Assembly: GCA_965115835.1 (NCBI GenBank)
Contig: OZ220471.1
Location: forward strand, 1,612,001 to 1,676,000
Source of the DNA: Foliamicus sp965115835
Lineage (GTDB): Bacteria > Pseudomonadota > Gammaproteobacteria > Steroidobacterales > Foliamicaceae
Length of the DNA stretch: 64,000 bases
Direction: 5' to 3'
In this document: one piece after another, positions 34,980 through 43,583 of the stretch
Layout of the letters: the number at the start of each line of letters is the position of its first letter
Position numbering within the stretch: the first letter of the stretch is position 1
Notes under the pieces: model-generated
Told to the model about the DNA's origin: nothing
Databases searched by the model: none
What the model saw: only the letters and a program-made list of their open reading frames with translations
Program-made: the position numbers and the translations under genes

Positions 34980-36053
34980 ATGTCAGGCTGCAATGTCGCC
35001 GTGGTGGGGGCCACCGGTCTGGTCGGAGAAACCATGATCCAGATCCTGGGCGAACGCGAGTTTCCGGTAAGGGAGCTGCACGCAGTCGCCAGCGAGAGGT
35101 CGGTGGGCAAATCGGTGACGTTCATGGACCGGCAGGTACCGGTACAGGCGCTGGCGGACTTCGATTTCTCCGGGGTGGAGATCGCCCTGTTCTCCGCGGG
35201 CGCGGAAACCGCCAGGAAACATGCGCCGCGGGCCGCCGGGCAAGGCGCGGTTGTCATCGACAATTCCTCGGCTTTCCGGTACGAAAACGATATTCCGCTG
35301 GTGGTCCCCGAAGTCAATCCACATGCGCTGGCCGGCTTCCGCGGGCGCGGAATCGTGGCCAATCCCAATTGCTCCACCATTCAGCTTGTCGTTGCGCTGA
35401 AGCCGCTGCACGACGCCGCGGGCATCGAAAGGATGAGCGTCGCAACCTATCAGGCCATTTCCGGGGCGGGCCGGCGGGCGATGGAAGAGCTCGTGCGTCA
35501 CACGACCCACATGATGGCGGGCAAGGGCCGCCCCGAGGAGGCGGAGGGTTTCGATGACGAAGAACCGCAGGGCGCCGCGGGGCGCGACAGCAGCCCAACC
35601 GCTCCAAGCGTGGCGTTCAACGCGGTTCCGCATATTGACGCCTTCCAGGACAACGGATACACCAGGGAAGAAATGAAGATCGTGTGGGAAACACGCAAGA
35701 TCCTGGACGACGAGTCCTTGCGGATCAGCGCCACGGCAGTTCGCGTCCCGGTTTTTTTCGGCCACTCCGAGGCCGTGAACATCGAATTGAAGCGCAGGGT
35801 CGAGGTGGACGAGGCGCTGGCCCTGTTTCGCGGCGCCCGGGGGGTGATCCTGATCAGCCAGGATCGGGCCGGCGGCTACCCCACTGCGGGCATAGAGGCC
35901 GCCCAGTCCGACGCGGTGTTCGTTGGGCGGGTGCGGGAAGACATCTCGCATGAATCGGGCCTGAATTTCTGGGTCGTGGCCGACAATGTTCGCAAGGGAG
36001 GCGCGCTCAACGCCGTGCAGATTGCCGAACTGTTGATCCGCGACCATCTGTAG
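34980..36053 (+). CDS. asd: aspartate-semialdehyde dehydrogenase
   Basis: Asd reduces aspartyl phosphate to the semialdehyde used for Lys/DAP, Met and Thr. The 357-aa enzyme shows the NADP motif VVGATGLVGETM, the nucleophile Cys in ANPNCSTIQ, and the YQAISGAGRRAMEEL region. An acidic insertion (roughly residues 180-200, EEAEGFDDEEP) replaces the short loop of most homologues. The start at 34980 fits MSGCNVAVVGATG. It lies in an aroC-asd-fimV-like-truA-accD plus-strand run, so DAP supply for the MurE reaction is encoded nearby. Confidence 0.96.
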   Translation: MSGCNVAVVGATGLVGETMIQILGEREFPVRELHAVASERSVGKSVTFMDRQVPVQALADFDFSGVEIALFSAGAETARKHAPRAAGQGAVVIDNSSAFRYENDIPLVVPEVNPHALAGFRGRGIVANPNCSTIQLVVALKPLHDAAGIERMSVATYQAISGAGRRAMEELVRHTTHMMAGKGRPEEAEGFDDEEPQGAAGRDSSPTAPSVAFNAVPHIDAFQDNGYTREEMKIVWETRKILDDESLRISATAVRVPVFFGHSEAVNIELKRRVEVDEALALFRGARGVILISQDRAGGYPTAGIEAAQSDAVFVGRVREDISHESGLNFWVVADNVRKGGALNAVQIAELLIRDHL

Positions 36054-36063
36054 GCGGGGATCG

Positions 36064-36573
36064 ATGAAAAGCCATCTCGCGCCGCGCATACTGGCCGTGC
36101 CGCTTTTCATCGCGCTCGCCGCCACACCCGCCATCATGCAGGAGGGCCTGATTTCCCCGTGGGCGTCCTGGGGCATTCCATTGCTGGCCGCGGCAAGCGT
36201 CTTCGCGGTGCTGGCGGGGGCAATCTCCGGAATGTGGGTAGCAGTGGACGCCGGCAAGGTCTGGCGCCGTGAGCGAAAGGCGCAGGTCGAAGACGAGGCG
36301 GACGGCGCCATTGATCGGGAAGCCGCGGTCGAAGACGAGGCGGAACCGGAGAGAGAGCCCGATCTGGCGCTTTCCGAAGCCCTGAGCGAACTGGGGCCCG
36401 AGAACTACATGGACCTGGTGCGAGCCCTGCAGGAAATGGAACGCCACGACGATGCGCTGGAGGTGCTCGCACGGGTAACCGAAATGATGGCAGGCGACTA
36501 CGGCGAGGAAATCGCCCGGGCCTTGCGCCGCATGCGCCGCCAACTGCACCGGGAGCCGCTGCCAGGAAAATGA
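36064..36573 (+). CDS. short FimV-like membrane protein
   Basis: The 169-aa product has two hydrophobic segments near the N-terminus (about 8-25 and 38-60), a very acidic linker (EDEADG, EDEAEPEREPD) and a C-terminal helical domain (ENYMDLVRALQEMERHDDALEVLARV) resembling the TPR-like cap at the end of FimV. Position supports this: asd-fimV-truA is conserved, but normal FimV is 600-1000 residues with a LysM domain. I infer a drastically reduced FimV or a functional replacement. Its stop overlaps the truA start by ATGA. Confidence 0.5.
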   Translation: MKSHLAPRILAVPLFIALAATPAIMQEGLISPWASWGIPLLAAASVFAVLAGAISGMWVAVDAGKVWRRERKAQVEDEADGAIDREAAVEDEAEPEREPDLALSEALSELGPENYMDLVRALQEMERHDDALEVLARVTEMMAGDYGEEIARALRRMRRQLHREPLPGK

Positions 36574-37379
36574 CTCGCACACGGATGGCCATCGGCGTGG
36601 AGTACGACGGCGGCAACTATCACGGATGGCAGGCGCAACCCGACAGCCCGAGCGTTCAGGACGCCGTGAACCAGGCGCTGAGCCGGGTGGCGGACCACGA
36701 TGTGCAATGCGTGGGAGCAGGGCGTACCGACGCCGGGGTACACGCGATCGAACAGGTGGCGCATTTCGACACCAGCGCTTGGCGCAGTTCGCGGGCGTGG
36801 CTTCTGGGAGCGAACACCTACCTGCCCGACGACATCAACCTCTTGTGGGCGCAGCCGGTCACAGCCGATTTTCATGCGCGCCACACCGCGACATCGCGCT
36901 CGTATGCCTACCTTGTCCTGAACCGGGCCGTGCGTTCCGCCCTGGAGCGGGATCGCGCCTGGCTGATCCGGGATCCCCTGGATGCCGGCGCCATGCATCA
37001 GGCGGCCCAGGCGCTCCTGGGAGAACACGACTTCAGCTCCTTCCGCGCGGCCGACTGTCAGGCGAACTCCCCGTTGCGCAAAATCGACAGCATCCAGGTC
37101 CGGCGCGAGGGCGACCGGGTGCGGATCACCTGCCGGGCCAACAGCTTCCTCAAGCGAATGGTGCGGAACATTGCGGGCGCGCTTTCGCTGGTCGGCCGGG
37201 GACGCCAGCCACCCGGATGGGTCGCCGCGATACTGGCCGCCCGAAGGCGCGCCGCCGGAGGCCCTGCCGCGCCGGCGCAGGGACTGTACCTTTGCCGTAT
37301 CGACTACCCGGATACGGCGCTTCCCGCACGGCGAAGAGCGCGGGCTCCAAAGGCGGCGCCGCTTCCGGAAAACATGTAG
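36570..37379 (+). CDS. truA: tRNA pseudouridine(38-40) synthase TruA
   Basis: TruA makes pseudouridine at positions 38-40 of the anticodon arm. The 269-aa protein starts with GVEYDGGNYHGWQAQ, has the catalytic aspartate in GAGRTDAGVHA, the RSYAYLVLN stretch and the C-terminal NSFLKRMVRNIAGAL. The last 25 residues form a basic tail beyond the usual end. It overlaps the FimV-like gene by 4 bp and precedes accD after a 262-bp non-coding gap. Confidence 0.96.
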   Translation: MTRTRMAIGVEYDGGNYHGWQAQPDSPSVQDAVNQALSRVADHDVQCVGAGRTDAGVHAIEQVAHFDTSAWRSSRAWLLGANTYLPDDINLLWAQPVTADFHARHTATSRSYAYLVLNRAVRSALERDRAWLIRDPLDAGAMHQAAQALLGEHDFSSFRAADCQANSPLRKIDSIQVRREGDRVRITCRANSFLKRMVRNIAGALSLVGRGRQPPGWVAAILAARRRAAGGPAAPAQGLYLCRIDYPDTALPARRRARAPKAAPLPENM

Positions 37380-37534
37380 TCCGAGCTCTCGCCGAGCCGG
37401 GCCGCAACGTTCCTGCATCCTGCTGAATCCCATGTTTTTCCGCTACCCGCAGCCCACAGCCTGTATCGGGCTTACCCCTTGCGCTTGCCGGACGATTCAG
37501 TCACGCAGGCGCGCGCGCCCGCTCGCTCCGCCAC

Positions 37535-37614
37535 AGGCCCGTCTCCTGGCTTGCGCTGGCGAGTACGCACCAGCATCTCAAGGCGGCTGGCGCCCGAAAT
37601 TCCGCGATCCAGTG
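37535..37614 (-). other. B12 box and 3' half of a cobalamin riboswitch (orphan remnant)
   Basis: On the minus strand 37535-37552 reads AAGCCAGGAGACGGGCCT, matching the published B12-box consensus (rAGYCMGgAgaCCkGCCd) at 17 of 18 positions. About 60 nt upstream, CACTGG and CGGAA elements resemble the middle of cobalamin riboswitches. The 5' half (GGGAA...GGTG...CCCCGC) is not visible because the accD start region takes its place. No minus-strand gene follows; truA is antisense. It looks like a truncated riboswitch left by a rearrangement. The rest of the 37380-37641 gap shows nothing else. Confidence 0.5.
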
Positions 37615-37641
37615 AGAGATCCGGGCTAGAATCAGATAGTT

Positions 37642-38508
37642 ATGGCGATTTCCTGGCTGAGGAAACTCATGCCGTCGCGGATTACCACGCGACGGCCCCG
37701 AAAATCCGTGCCCGAGGGCGTATGGGTCAAATGCGACGCTTGCGGAACGCAGTTGTATCGCACCGAAGTGGAACGGACCCAGCATGTGTGCCCGAAATGC
37801 GAGCATCACATGCGCCTTGGAGCCCGGCGACGGCTGGAACTGTTCCTGGACCCGGGCGGGGCGCAGGAGCTGGCGCCGCGCCTGCTGCCCCGGGATCCGC
37901 TCAAGTTCAGGGACACCCGGCGTTACACCGAGCGGGTCGACAAGGCGCGCGACGACAGCGGCGAACTGGAAGCCCTGATTACGATGGCGGGCACGCTGCA
38001 CGGGCAGCCGGTCGTCGCCAGCGCATTCGAATTCGGCTTCATGGGCGGCTCGATGGGATCCGTCGCAGGAGAGAAGTTCGCCCGCGCCGCGCACTACTGT
38101 CGCGAGCACCGGATCCCGCTGATCAACTTCGCCGCTTCGGGAGGAGCGCGCATGCAGGAGGCGCTGTTCTCCCTCATGCAGATGGCCAAGGCCAGTGCGG
38201 CGTTACACACGCTCGCGCAGGCGGGCCTGCCCTACATTTCGGTGCTCACTCACCCCACCATGGGCGGCGTTTCCGCCAGTCTGGCCATGCAGGGAGACAT
38301 CGTGATCGCCGAGCCCGGAGCCCTGATCGGATTCGCAGGCCCGCGGGTGATCAAACAGACCGTGCGCGAAGAACTTCCCGAGGGCTTTCAGCGCGCCGAG
38401 TTCCTCCTGGCGCACGGCGCGCTCGACATGATTCTGGACCGGCGGAACATGCGTCTGGAAATAGCCCGGCTGCTGGCCAAGCTGCAGAACAAGCCCGCTC
38501 CCGAATAA
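37642..38508 (+). CDS. accD: acetyl-CoA carboxylase carboxyltransferase subunit beta
   Basis: AccD forms the carboxyltransferase with AccA to make malonyl-CoA. The 288-aa protein has the N-terminal four-cysteine zinc ribbon (CDACG ... CPKCEHH), then the crotonase-like domain with GSVAGEKFARAA, FAASGGARMQEALFSLMQM, and HPTMGGVSASLA. Length and motifs are standard. The folC gene expected next is missing, so the accD-folC-dedD link is broken in this genome. Confidence 0.97.
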   Translation: MAISWLRKLMPSRITTRRPRKSVPEGVWVKCDACGTQLYRTEVERTQHVCPKCEHHMRLGARRRLELFLDPGGAQELAPRLLPRDPLKFRDTRRYTERVDKARDDSGELEALITMAGTLHGQPVVASAFEFGFMGGSMGSVAGEKFARAAHYCREHRIPLINFAASGGARMQEALFSLMQMAKASAALHTLAQAGLPYISVLTHPTMGGVSASLAMQGDIVIAEPGALIGFAGPRVIKQTVREELPEGFQRAEFLLAHGALDMILDRRNMRLEIARLLAKLQNKPAPE

Positions 38509-38530
38509 TCCCCTGCGCCCCGGGAAAGCC

Positions 38531-39400
38531 CTACCCCCGGGGGCGAAGGCCGCCAGCGTCCAGCAGCAGGATCCCGCAGCCGCCCTGCTGCATGTCCGGC
38601 TGGAAAAAGGGCAGCTCGGGATGGGACCTCGTGAGGCTTGTGGCGAATGCTCCCATTTCAATGGCCAGCAATCCCGACGCGGCGAGAAAGGCAGGGGCCG
38701 CGCGCAGGATGCGTTCCGCCACCGCCAATCCGTCGGCGCCACTCTCCAGGGCCATCCGCGGTTCATGGCGGTATTCCCCGGGCAGAGCGTTGTAAACGCC
38801 GGTGGGCACATAGGGTGGATTGGCGACCACCAGATCGAAACGCCCTGCGACGCCGGCAAACAGGTCGCCCTGGCGCAGCCGCACCCGGCCGGCCAGCCCC
38901 AGGCGGCGAATGTTGCGCTCGGCCACATGCAGGGCGGCCGCGGAAATATCAGTCGCCACCACTTCAGCAGCGGGAAAGGCAAGTGCGCAGGCCGCCGCGA
39001 TACAGCCCGACCCGGTACAAAGCTCCAGGATGCGGCGCACCGGCCGCGCCTCCATCCACGGCGCGAAGCCCGCTTCAATCAGTTCCGCCAGAGGCGAGCG
39101 CGGAATGCATACGCGCTTGTCCACTGCGATGCGCAGCCCGGCGAACCAGGCTTCCCGGGTGAGGTAGGCCAGCGGAATCCGCCGCGACACCCTCAAGTTG
39201 GCCAGGCGCCGCGCGCGGGTCTGCTCCGTGCGGGACACACGCCGGGTGAACAGCGCGGCGCGTTGCCAGTTCCCGGCGCGACAGACGAAAGTCGCCAGCG
39301 CAAGCGCTTCGTCGCGCGCGCTCCCCAAACCGTGCCCGCAGTGGATCCTTCCGGCCGCCAGACGCGAAGCCAACTCGTCCACAAGGTCGCCGAAGCGCAT
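38531..39400 (-). CDS. prmB: 50S ribosomal protein L3 glutamine methyltransferase PrmB
   Basis: PrmB methylates a glutamine of ribosomal protein L3. The 289-aa protein has a helical N-terminal domain, then RIPLAYLTREAWFAGLRIAVD and IPRSPLAELI, which separate PrmB from PrmC, the SAM motif ILELCTGSGCIA, and the catalytic NPPY in VVANPPYVP. It is convergent with accD (22 bp apart) and divergent from psd. Confidence 0.92.
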   Translation of the reverse strand: MRFGDLVDELASRLAAGRIHCGHGLGSARDEALALATFVCRAGNWQRAALFTRRVSRTEQTRARRLANLRVSRRIPLAYLTREAWFAGLRIAVDKRVCIPRSPLAELIEAGFAPWMEARPVRRILELCTGSGCIAAACALAFPAAEVVATDISAAALHVAERNIRRLGLAGRVRLRQGDLFAGVAGRFDLVVANPPYVPTGVYNALPGEYRHEPRMALESGADGLAVAERILRAAPAFLAASGLLAIEMGAFATSLTRSHPELPFFQPDMQQGGCGILLLDAGGLRPRG

Positions 39401-39422
39401 GTAACCGGACCCTCCCAGAGGC

Positions 39423-39428
39423 TACAAT
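39423..39428 (+). promoter_or_regulatory. TACAAT -10 element upstream of psd
   Basis: In the 54-bp divergent region between prmB and psd the plus strand has TACAAT 26 bp before the psd GTG. No good -35 or ribosome-binding site is seen, so the leader would be about 20 nt. Confidence 0.35.
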
Positions 39429-39454
39429 CGTAACCCGCTCCCTGGGTCGTATAC

Positions 39455-40318
39455 GTGTTCGCCCGATTTCTGGCGCGTTTTCATTTTCTTCTTCCGCTGC
39501 TGACGCTCAGCCGCCTTGCCGCGCGCGTGGCAAGGCATCGCGGACCTGCCCGCTTGCTCATTCGCGCCTTTGTCCTTGCGTTCTCGATCGACGCCTCCCA
39601 AGCGGCAAAGCCCGTACCGCAGGGGTACGCAAGCCTCGGTGAATTCTTCTCTCGCGAACTCGAGGAAGGAGCGCGCGCCCCCGAAGGCGGCGACCAACGG
39701 GTGGTGTGCCCGGCGGACGGCCTGCTGACCCGAATCGGCTCGACAGACGGGGAGACAGGGACTCGCGTTGGAATCAAGGGCGCTTCCTGGTCCATCGAGC
39801 AATTGCTGGGGGGCGCGCGGGGCGCGGCGCCCTTTGTTGGCGGCCCGGTGGCGGTCGTGTACCTGCGCCCTTCGGACTACCACCGGGTGCACATGCCCCT
39901 GAGCGGGCAACTGCGGGAGATCGTGTATCTTCCGGGGCGGCGGCTTTCGGTCAACCCCGGAATCGTCGAGGCCGCGCCGTCGGTGCTGGCCACCAACGAG
40001 CGGGTCGCCCTGCACTTCGATACAGCCGGCGGAAAATTCTGCGTGGTTCTGGTAGGCGCGCTCAATGTCGGCTCCATCAGCACCGCCTTCGGCGTCTGCA
40101 CCGACGCAGGCATTCCGCCGGTCCGCACCCGATGGCGTTTTCCGGGCCCGCTCGGACCCGGACTGGAGCGCGGAGATTACGCCGGCCACTTCAATCTCGG
40201 CTCCACCGTAGTCCTGGCCGCCACGGAAGGATTGCTCGCCTGGCTGCCCGACCGCAATCCGGGAGAAGAGGTGCGTTGCGGCCAGGCGCTGGGAGAAAGG
40301 CTGCCCGCGAGGAGTTGA
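39455..40318 (+). CDS. psd: phosphatidylserine decarboxylase proenzyme
   Basis: Psd decarboxylates phosphatidylserine to phosphatidylethanolamine at the inner membrane. The 287-aa protein carries the autocleavage motif LGST near residue 250 (serine becomes the pyruvoyl group), the YHRVHMPLSG histidine motif, and FFSREL near the N-terminus. The start is a GTG with a weak ribosome-binding site. It ends 13 bp from the convergent efp gene. Confidence 0.95.
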   Translation: MFARFLARFHFLLPLLTLSRLAARVARHRGPARLLIRAFVLAFSIDASQAAKPVPQGYASLGEFFSRELEEGARAPEGGDQRVVCPADGLLTRIGSTDGETGTRVGIKGASWSIEQLLGGARGAAPFVGGPVAVVYLRPSDYHRVHMPLSGQLREIVYLPGRRLSVNPGIVEAAPSVLATNERVALHFDTAGGKFCVVLVGALNVGSISTAFGVCTDAGIPPVRTRWRFPGPLGPGLERGDYAGHFNLGSTVVLAATEGLLAWLPDRNPGEEVRCGQALGERLPARS

Positions 40319-40331
40319 CCGGCGCGGCGGA

Positions 40332-40895
40332 CTATGCCCGGCCGATATATTCGCCGGTTCGGGTGTCCACCCTGATCACCGTGCCTTCTTCCACGAACAA
40401 CGGCACCCGCACCACAGCCCCGGTTTCCACCGTTGCCGGCTTGGCTCCGCCGGTGGCCGTGTCGCCCTTCATGCCAGGGTCGGATTGCGTGACCTCGAGT
40501 TCGACGAAGTTGGGAGGCGTGACTGCAAGCGGCGCGCCGTTGAACAGCGTCACGCGGCAACGGCTTTGCTCCACCAGCCATTGCTGGCAGCCATCCATGG
40601 CGGCTTCTCCGGCCTCGTACTGCTCGTAGGTCTCTGCATCCATGAACACCCATTCGTCCCCCGTGCTGTACAGATAGTCCATTTCCCGGTCCACCACATC
40701 GGCTGCGGGAACCGATTCTCCCGAACGAAAATTGCGCTCGACCACCCTCCCGGTGCGCAGGTAGCGCAGCTTGACCCGGGTAAAGGCCTGACCCTTGCCG
40801 GGCTTGACAAACTCGGCGCCAAGAATGGAGCAGGGTTCGTCCCCCAGCATGACCTTGAGGCCGGGCTTGAACTCGTTGGTGGAATAAGACGCCAC
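40332..40895 (-). CDS. efp: translation elongation factor P
   Basis: EF-P rescues ribosomes stalled at polyproline. The 187-aa, three-domain protein has the modification loop VKPGKGQAF with Lys34 at the expected place for beta-lysylation, and the C-terminal signature TRTGEYIGRA. No epmA or epmB lies nearby. It starts 7 bp after the dienelactone hydrolase-like gene, so the two are probably cotranscribed. Confidence 0.97.
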   Translation of the reverse strand: MASYSTNEFKPGLKVMLGDEPCSILGAEFVKPGKGQAFTRVKLRYLRTGRVVERNFRSGESVPAADVVDREMDYLYSTGDEWVFMDAETYEQYEAGEAAMDGCQQWLVEQSRCRVTLFNGAPLAVTPPNFVELEVTQSDPGMKGDTATGGAKPATVETGAVVRVPLFVEEGTVIRVDTRTGEYIGRA

Positions 40896-40902
40896 TCGCG
40901 CC

Positions 40903-41616
40903 TCAGCCGAACAGTTCCGCCATGAAATTCAGCACGGACTGCCAGGAACGGCGATCAGCCGACTCGCTGTAACCGATCCCCTCGGCCAGCGCCGGCGCGT
41001 CATGCGTGAAACCGTGGAGGGCATGGCCGTAGGCGTGAATCTGCCAGTCCGCGCCGGCCTGCGTCATTTCGTCGGCAAGACCAATGACGGTGTCCGGCGG
41101 CGCCATGGGGTCGGCCCAGCCGTGCAGCGCCAGAACCCTGGCGCTGATGCGCTTGCCCCGGGCATTGTCTGGCGCATTGAACAGGCCGTGGAGGCTCACC
41201 ACCCCCTTGACCGGCAATCCCGCGCGCGCCATGTCCAACACACACAGGCCGCCGAAGCAATAGCCGATCGCGGCCATGTTGGCGCCGTCCACTTCGGGTT
41301 GCGACGCGGCACAGGCCAGTCCCGCGTTCAGCCGCGCCTGGAGCAGCGCCCGGTCGTCGAGCAGCGGCTGCATGAGGCCGCTGTTCTCCTCCGCGCTCTT
41401 GCCGCGCACGCCCTTGCCGTACACATCCAGCGCAAACCCCACATAGCCCTCCCCGGCCAGCCTTTCCGCCGCTTCGCATTCGTGCGCCGCGCGTCCGCCC
41501 CAGGCGTGCGCCACAGCCACCGCCGGCGCAGCCCCCCGGGCGTCGTCCCAGTACATCCGCGCCTCGAAAATCCGGTCGCCGTGGCTGTATTCCACGTCCC
41601 GCATGCGTATCGCCAT
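40903..41616 (-). CDS. dienelactone hydrolase family protein
   Basis: This 237-aa alpha/beta hydrolase has the cysteine nucleophile elbow GYCFGG (Cys120), the FALDVYGKG region, the acid in HGWADPMAP and the terminal His in HALHGFTH, matching the DLH family. Such enzymes open dienelactones in chlorocatechol breakdown or act as general carboxyl-esterases. The ATG at 41616 with AGGGGA upstream is preferred to a start 30 bp earlier. Linkage to efp is unusual and may be accidental. Confidence 0.85.
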   Translation of the reverse strand: MAIRMRDVEYSHGDRIFEARMYWDDARGAAPAVAVAHAWGGRAAHECEAAERLAGEGYVGFALDVYGKGVRGKSAEENSGLMQPLLDDRALLQARLNAGLACAASQPEVDGANMAAIGYCFGGLCVLDMARAGLPVKGVVSLHGLFNAPDNARGKRISARVLALHGWADPMAPPDTVIGLADEMTQAGADWQIHAYGHALHGFTHDAPALAEGIGYSESADRRSWQSVLNFMAELFG

Positions 41617-41747
41617 CGCTCTTGTCCCCTGCAAACTTCCGGGCAAGACCGGATTTTATCTTCCGGACGGCGCAAACGCCAAAAGGGGCAGCCAAACCGG
41701 CCTCGATGCGAGAGGCTCCTTTGCCGGCAGAGGCGCTTCCCGAGCGA

Positions 41748-42542
41748 TTACATCTCCGCCAGCGACTTGCCGCCGTCCACGGGCAGGATCGCTCCGGTGA
41801 TGAAGCGGGCCTCGTCGCTGATCAGGAATCTGACAGCTTCCACCACGGAATCGACCGGCGGAATGGTCTGGTGAAAACGGGCCAGCGGCATGTCGCTCAG
41901 GATCTTGTCCTTGACTTCCTCGGCGGTGCGCTGCTCCGAAGCAATGGCGTCGATCAGGCTCTCGTCCATCACCCGGTCGGACAGGATGGGGCCCGGGCAA
42001 ACGGTATTCAGCCGAATCCCGCGCCGGGCGACTTCCGCCGCCAGCGTCATCGTGAGGCGGTTCAGCGTCATCTTGCTGAAAGCGTAGGCGCTATTGCCCC
42101 TGTCGGGCTTCAGGGCGCTGGCGCCGGACAGAAACACCATCGCGCCGCCGGATTTCACCATCGGCGCGATCGCCGATGTCAGCAGCAAGGCGCCCTTGAC
42201 GTTGGTATCCATGACCCGGTCCCAATCGTGCTCGGCCAACTCGAGCAGGGGCTTGCGCATGTTGATGCCCACGCAGTGGATGAACACATCGATCTTTCCG
42301 CCCAGAAAGTCGTCCGCCACCCCGGCGAACTGTCGCACCTGTTCGCTCTGCGTGATGTCGCACTGCTGGTAGCGCAGCTGCCCTGCGTCCGCTTCCTCCA
42401 GGGGCTGAAAGCCGAACTCCAGCCTCCCGGCATCCAGCTTGTCCGCCAGCAGCACCCTGGCGCCCAGGCCGATGCACAGCCGGCACAGCGCCTCGCCTAT
42501 TCCTGCTGCGCCGCCGGCGATCACGACATGACGGTCTATCAT
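41748..42542 (-). CDS. short-chain dehydrogenase/reductase
   Basis: A 264-aa classical SDR with the nucleotide motif AGGAAGIGEALC near residue 9, the VGIN structural motif (variant of NNAG), the catalytic Ser (FLSGAS) and the YAFSK Tyr-Lys pair, and the closing ILPVDGGKS. The substrate cannot be told; the neighbours suggest a role in ring or sterol-like compound catabolism. The ATG at 42542 follows GGAGG at a rather long 11-nt spacing. It follows the propeller-hydrolase-MFS operon on the same strand. Confidence 0.88.
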   Translation of the reverse strand: MIDRHVVIAGGAAGIGEALCRLCIGLGARVLLADKLDAGRLEFGFQPLEEADAGQLRYQQCDITQSEQVRQFAGVADDFLGGKIDVFIHCVGINMRKPLLELAEHDWDRVMDTNVKGALLLTSAIAPMVKSGGAMVFLSGASALKPDRGNSAYAFSKMTLNRLTMTLAAEVARRGIRLNTVCPGPILSDRVMDESLIDAIASEQRTAEEVKDKILSDMPLARFHQTIPPVDSVVEAVRFLISDEARFITGAILPVDGGKSLAEM

Positions 42543-42653
42543 TCCGATGCTATCCTCCGGCGCGACCCTCGCCGTGACGGCTGCGCCTTGCATCGACGCG
42601 CCGGCGCAAGTCGCGGCGTCACGCCAACCCCCTGATCGCCCCCTGACAGACGG

Positions 42654-43583
42654 CTAAGCCGCGGAAAATTCCGCGATGCCGGCCAGGGAACGCTCCACGC
42701 CCACATGAACGCTCGCCGCAATGGCGCCGCTTTTCAGGTTCACCCGCGCACACTCGCCGGTGAAGAAGTTCCCCACCAGGACATGCTGCCCGTCCGCGCA
42801 CACGCACAGGGTCGCCCAGCCGAATCCCGGCAAGGGCGTCTCTCCGAGGCGCTCTCCCTGCTCGCTCAAGACCTCCACCGCATTGCCCCGCACATGCAGC
42901 AACTGTCCGCCGGCGGAGTAGCCGACCGCGAAACACATGGCGCGCCGGTCTTCCTCCGGCAGCGCAAGCACATCCGGGCGCTGCCGGGAGGCCTGCAGGT
43001 CGAAGCGCATGATGCGCTTGCCGGTTTCCGACGTATAGACCAGAGTCTTGCCGTCGGGCGCCAGGGTGGAGTGCGTCACTCCCAGAAAGCCGCCCATGCC
43101 GCCGTGAGTTGCGGTCACGTGCTCGGCCACGAGTTCGTCCTCGGCGGAGTACTCGAACACATGGCCATCGCCCATGCTGTCGCTGCCGGGCATGCGCGTC
43201 AGGACGGTTTGCAGCGGCAGGCGAATCTCGGACCCCACCAGGTGTTCGGCCAGGTACGCCTGCCCCCAGGGTCCGAAGTTCACGTTCGAGAACGAACGTT
43301 TCGCGAATTCCCGATGCGGCAGCCGACGGCCGTCGGGACCTACCCGCACCACCAGATGCGCATTGCTGTCGAACGCCCAGAGCACCCCGCCCGGACCGAT
43401 CTTCAGCCCGCCCACCAGATGGGTGCTGTCATCAATCCACAGCACGCCCTTCTCCTTCAGGCTGGCGTCGTACTGGATGATGCGACCGCGCCCCGCGTGG
43501 TCGTCGTCCGGGTTGTCGAGCAGGGTGGCCCCAACGAATACATCCCCGGCGCTGAAGGGCTTGAGAGTCGATTCCGTGTTCAT
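42654..43583 (-). CDS. SMP-30/NHL-like beta-propeller protein
   Basis: The 309-aa protein has recurring propeller strands (GLKIGPGGVLWAFDSNAHLVVRVGPDG, FNVNFGPWGQAYLAEH-like, LGVTHSTLAPDGKTLVYTSE), resembling six-bladed SMP-30/gluconolactonase folds. No signal peptide is seen, so it is likely cytoplasmic. Function is unknown: lactone hydrolysis or ligand sensing is possible. It begins with a strong GGAGG site and its ATG overlaps the tandem-hydrolase stop, making it the third gene of a tightly coupled operon. Confidence 0.6.
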   Translation of the reverse strand: MNTESTLKPFSAGDVFVGATLLDNPDDDHAGRGRIIQYDASLKEKGVLWIDDSTHLVGGLKIGPGGVLWAFDSNAHLVVRVGPDGRRLPHREFAKRSFSNVNFGPWGQAYLAEHLVGSEIRLPLQTVLTRMPGSDSMGDGHVFEYSAEDELVAEHVTATHGGMGGFLGVTHSTLAPDGKTLVYTSETGKRIMRFDLQASRQRPDVLALPEEDRRAMCFAVGYSAGGQLLHVRGNAVEVLSEQGERLGETPLPGFGWATLCVCADGQHVLVGNFFTGECARVNLKSGAIAASVHVGVERSLAGIAEFSAA

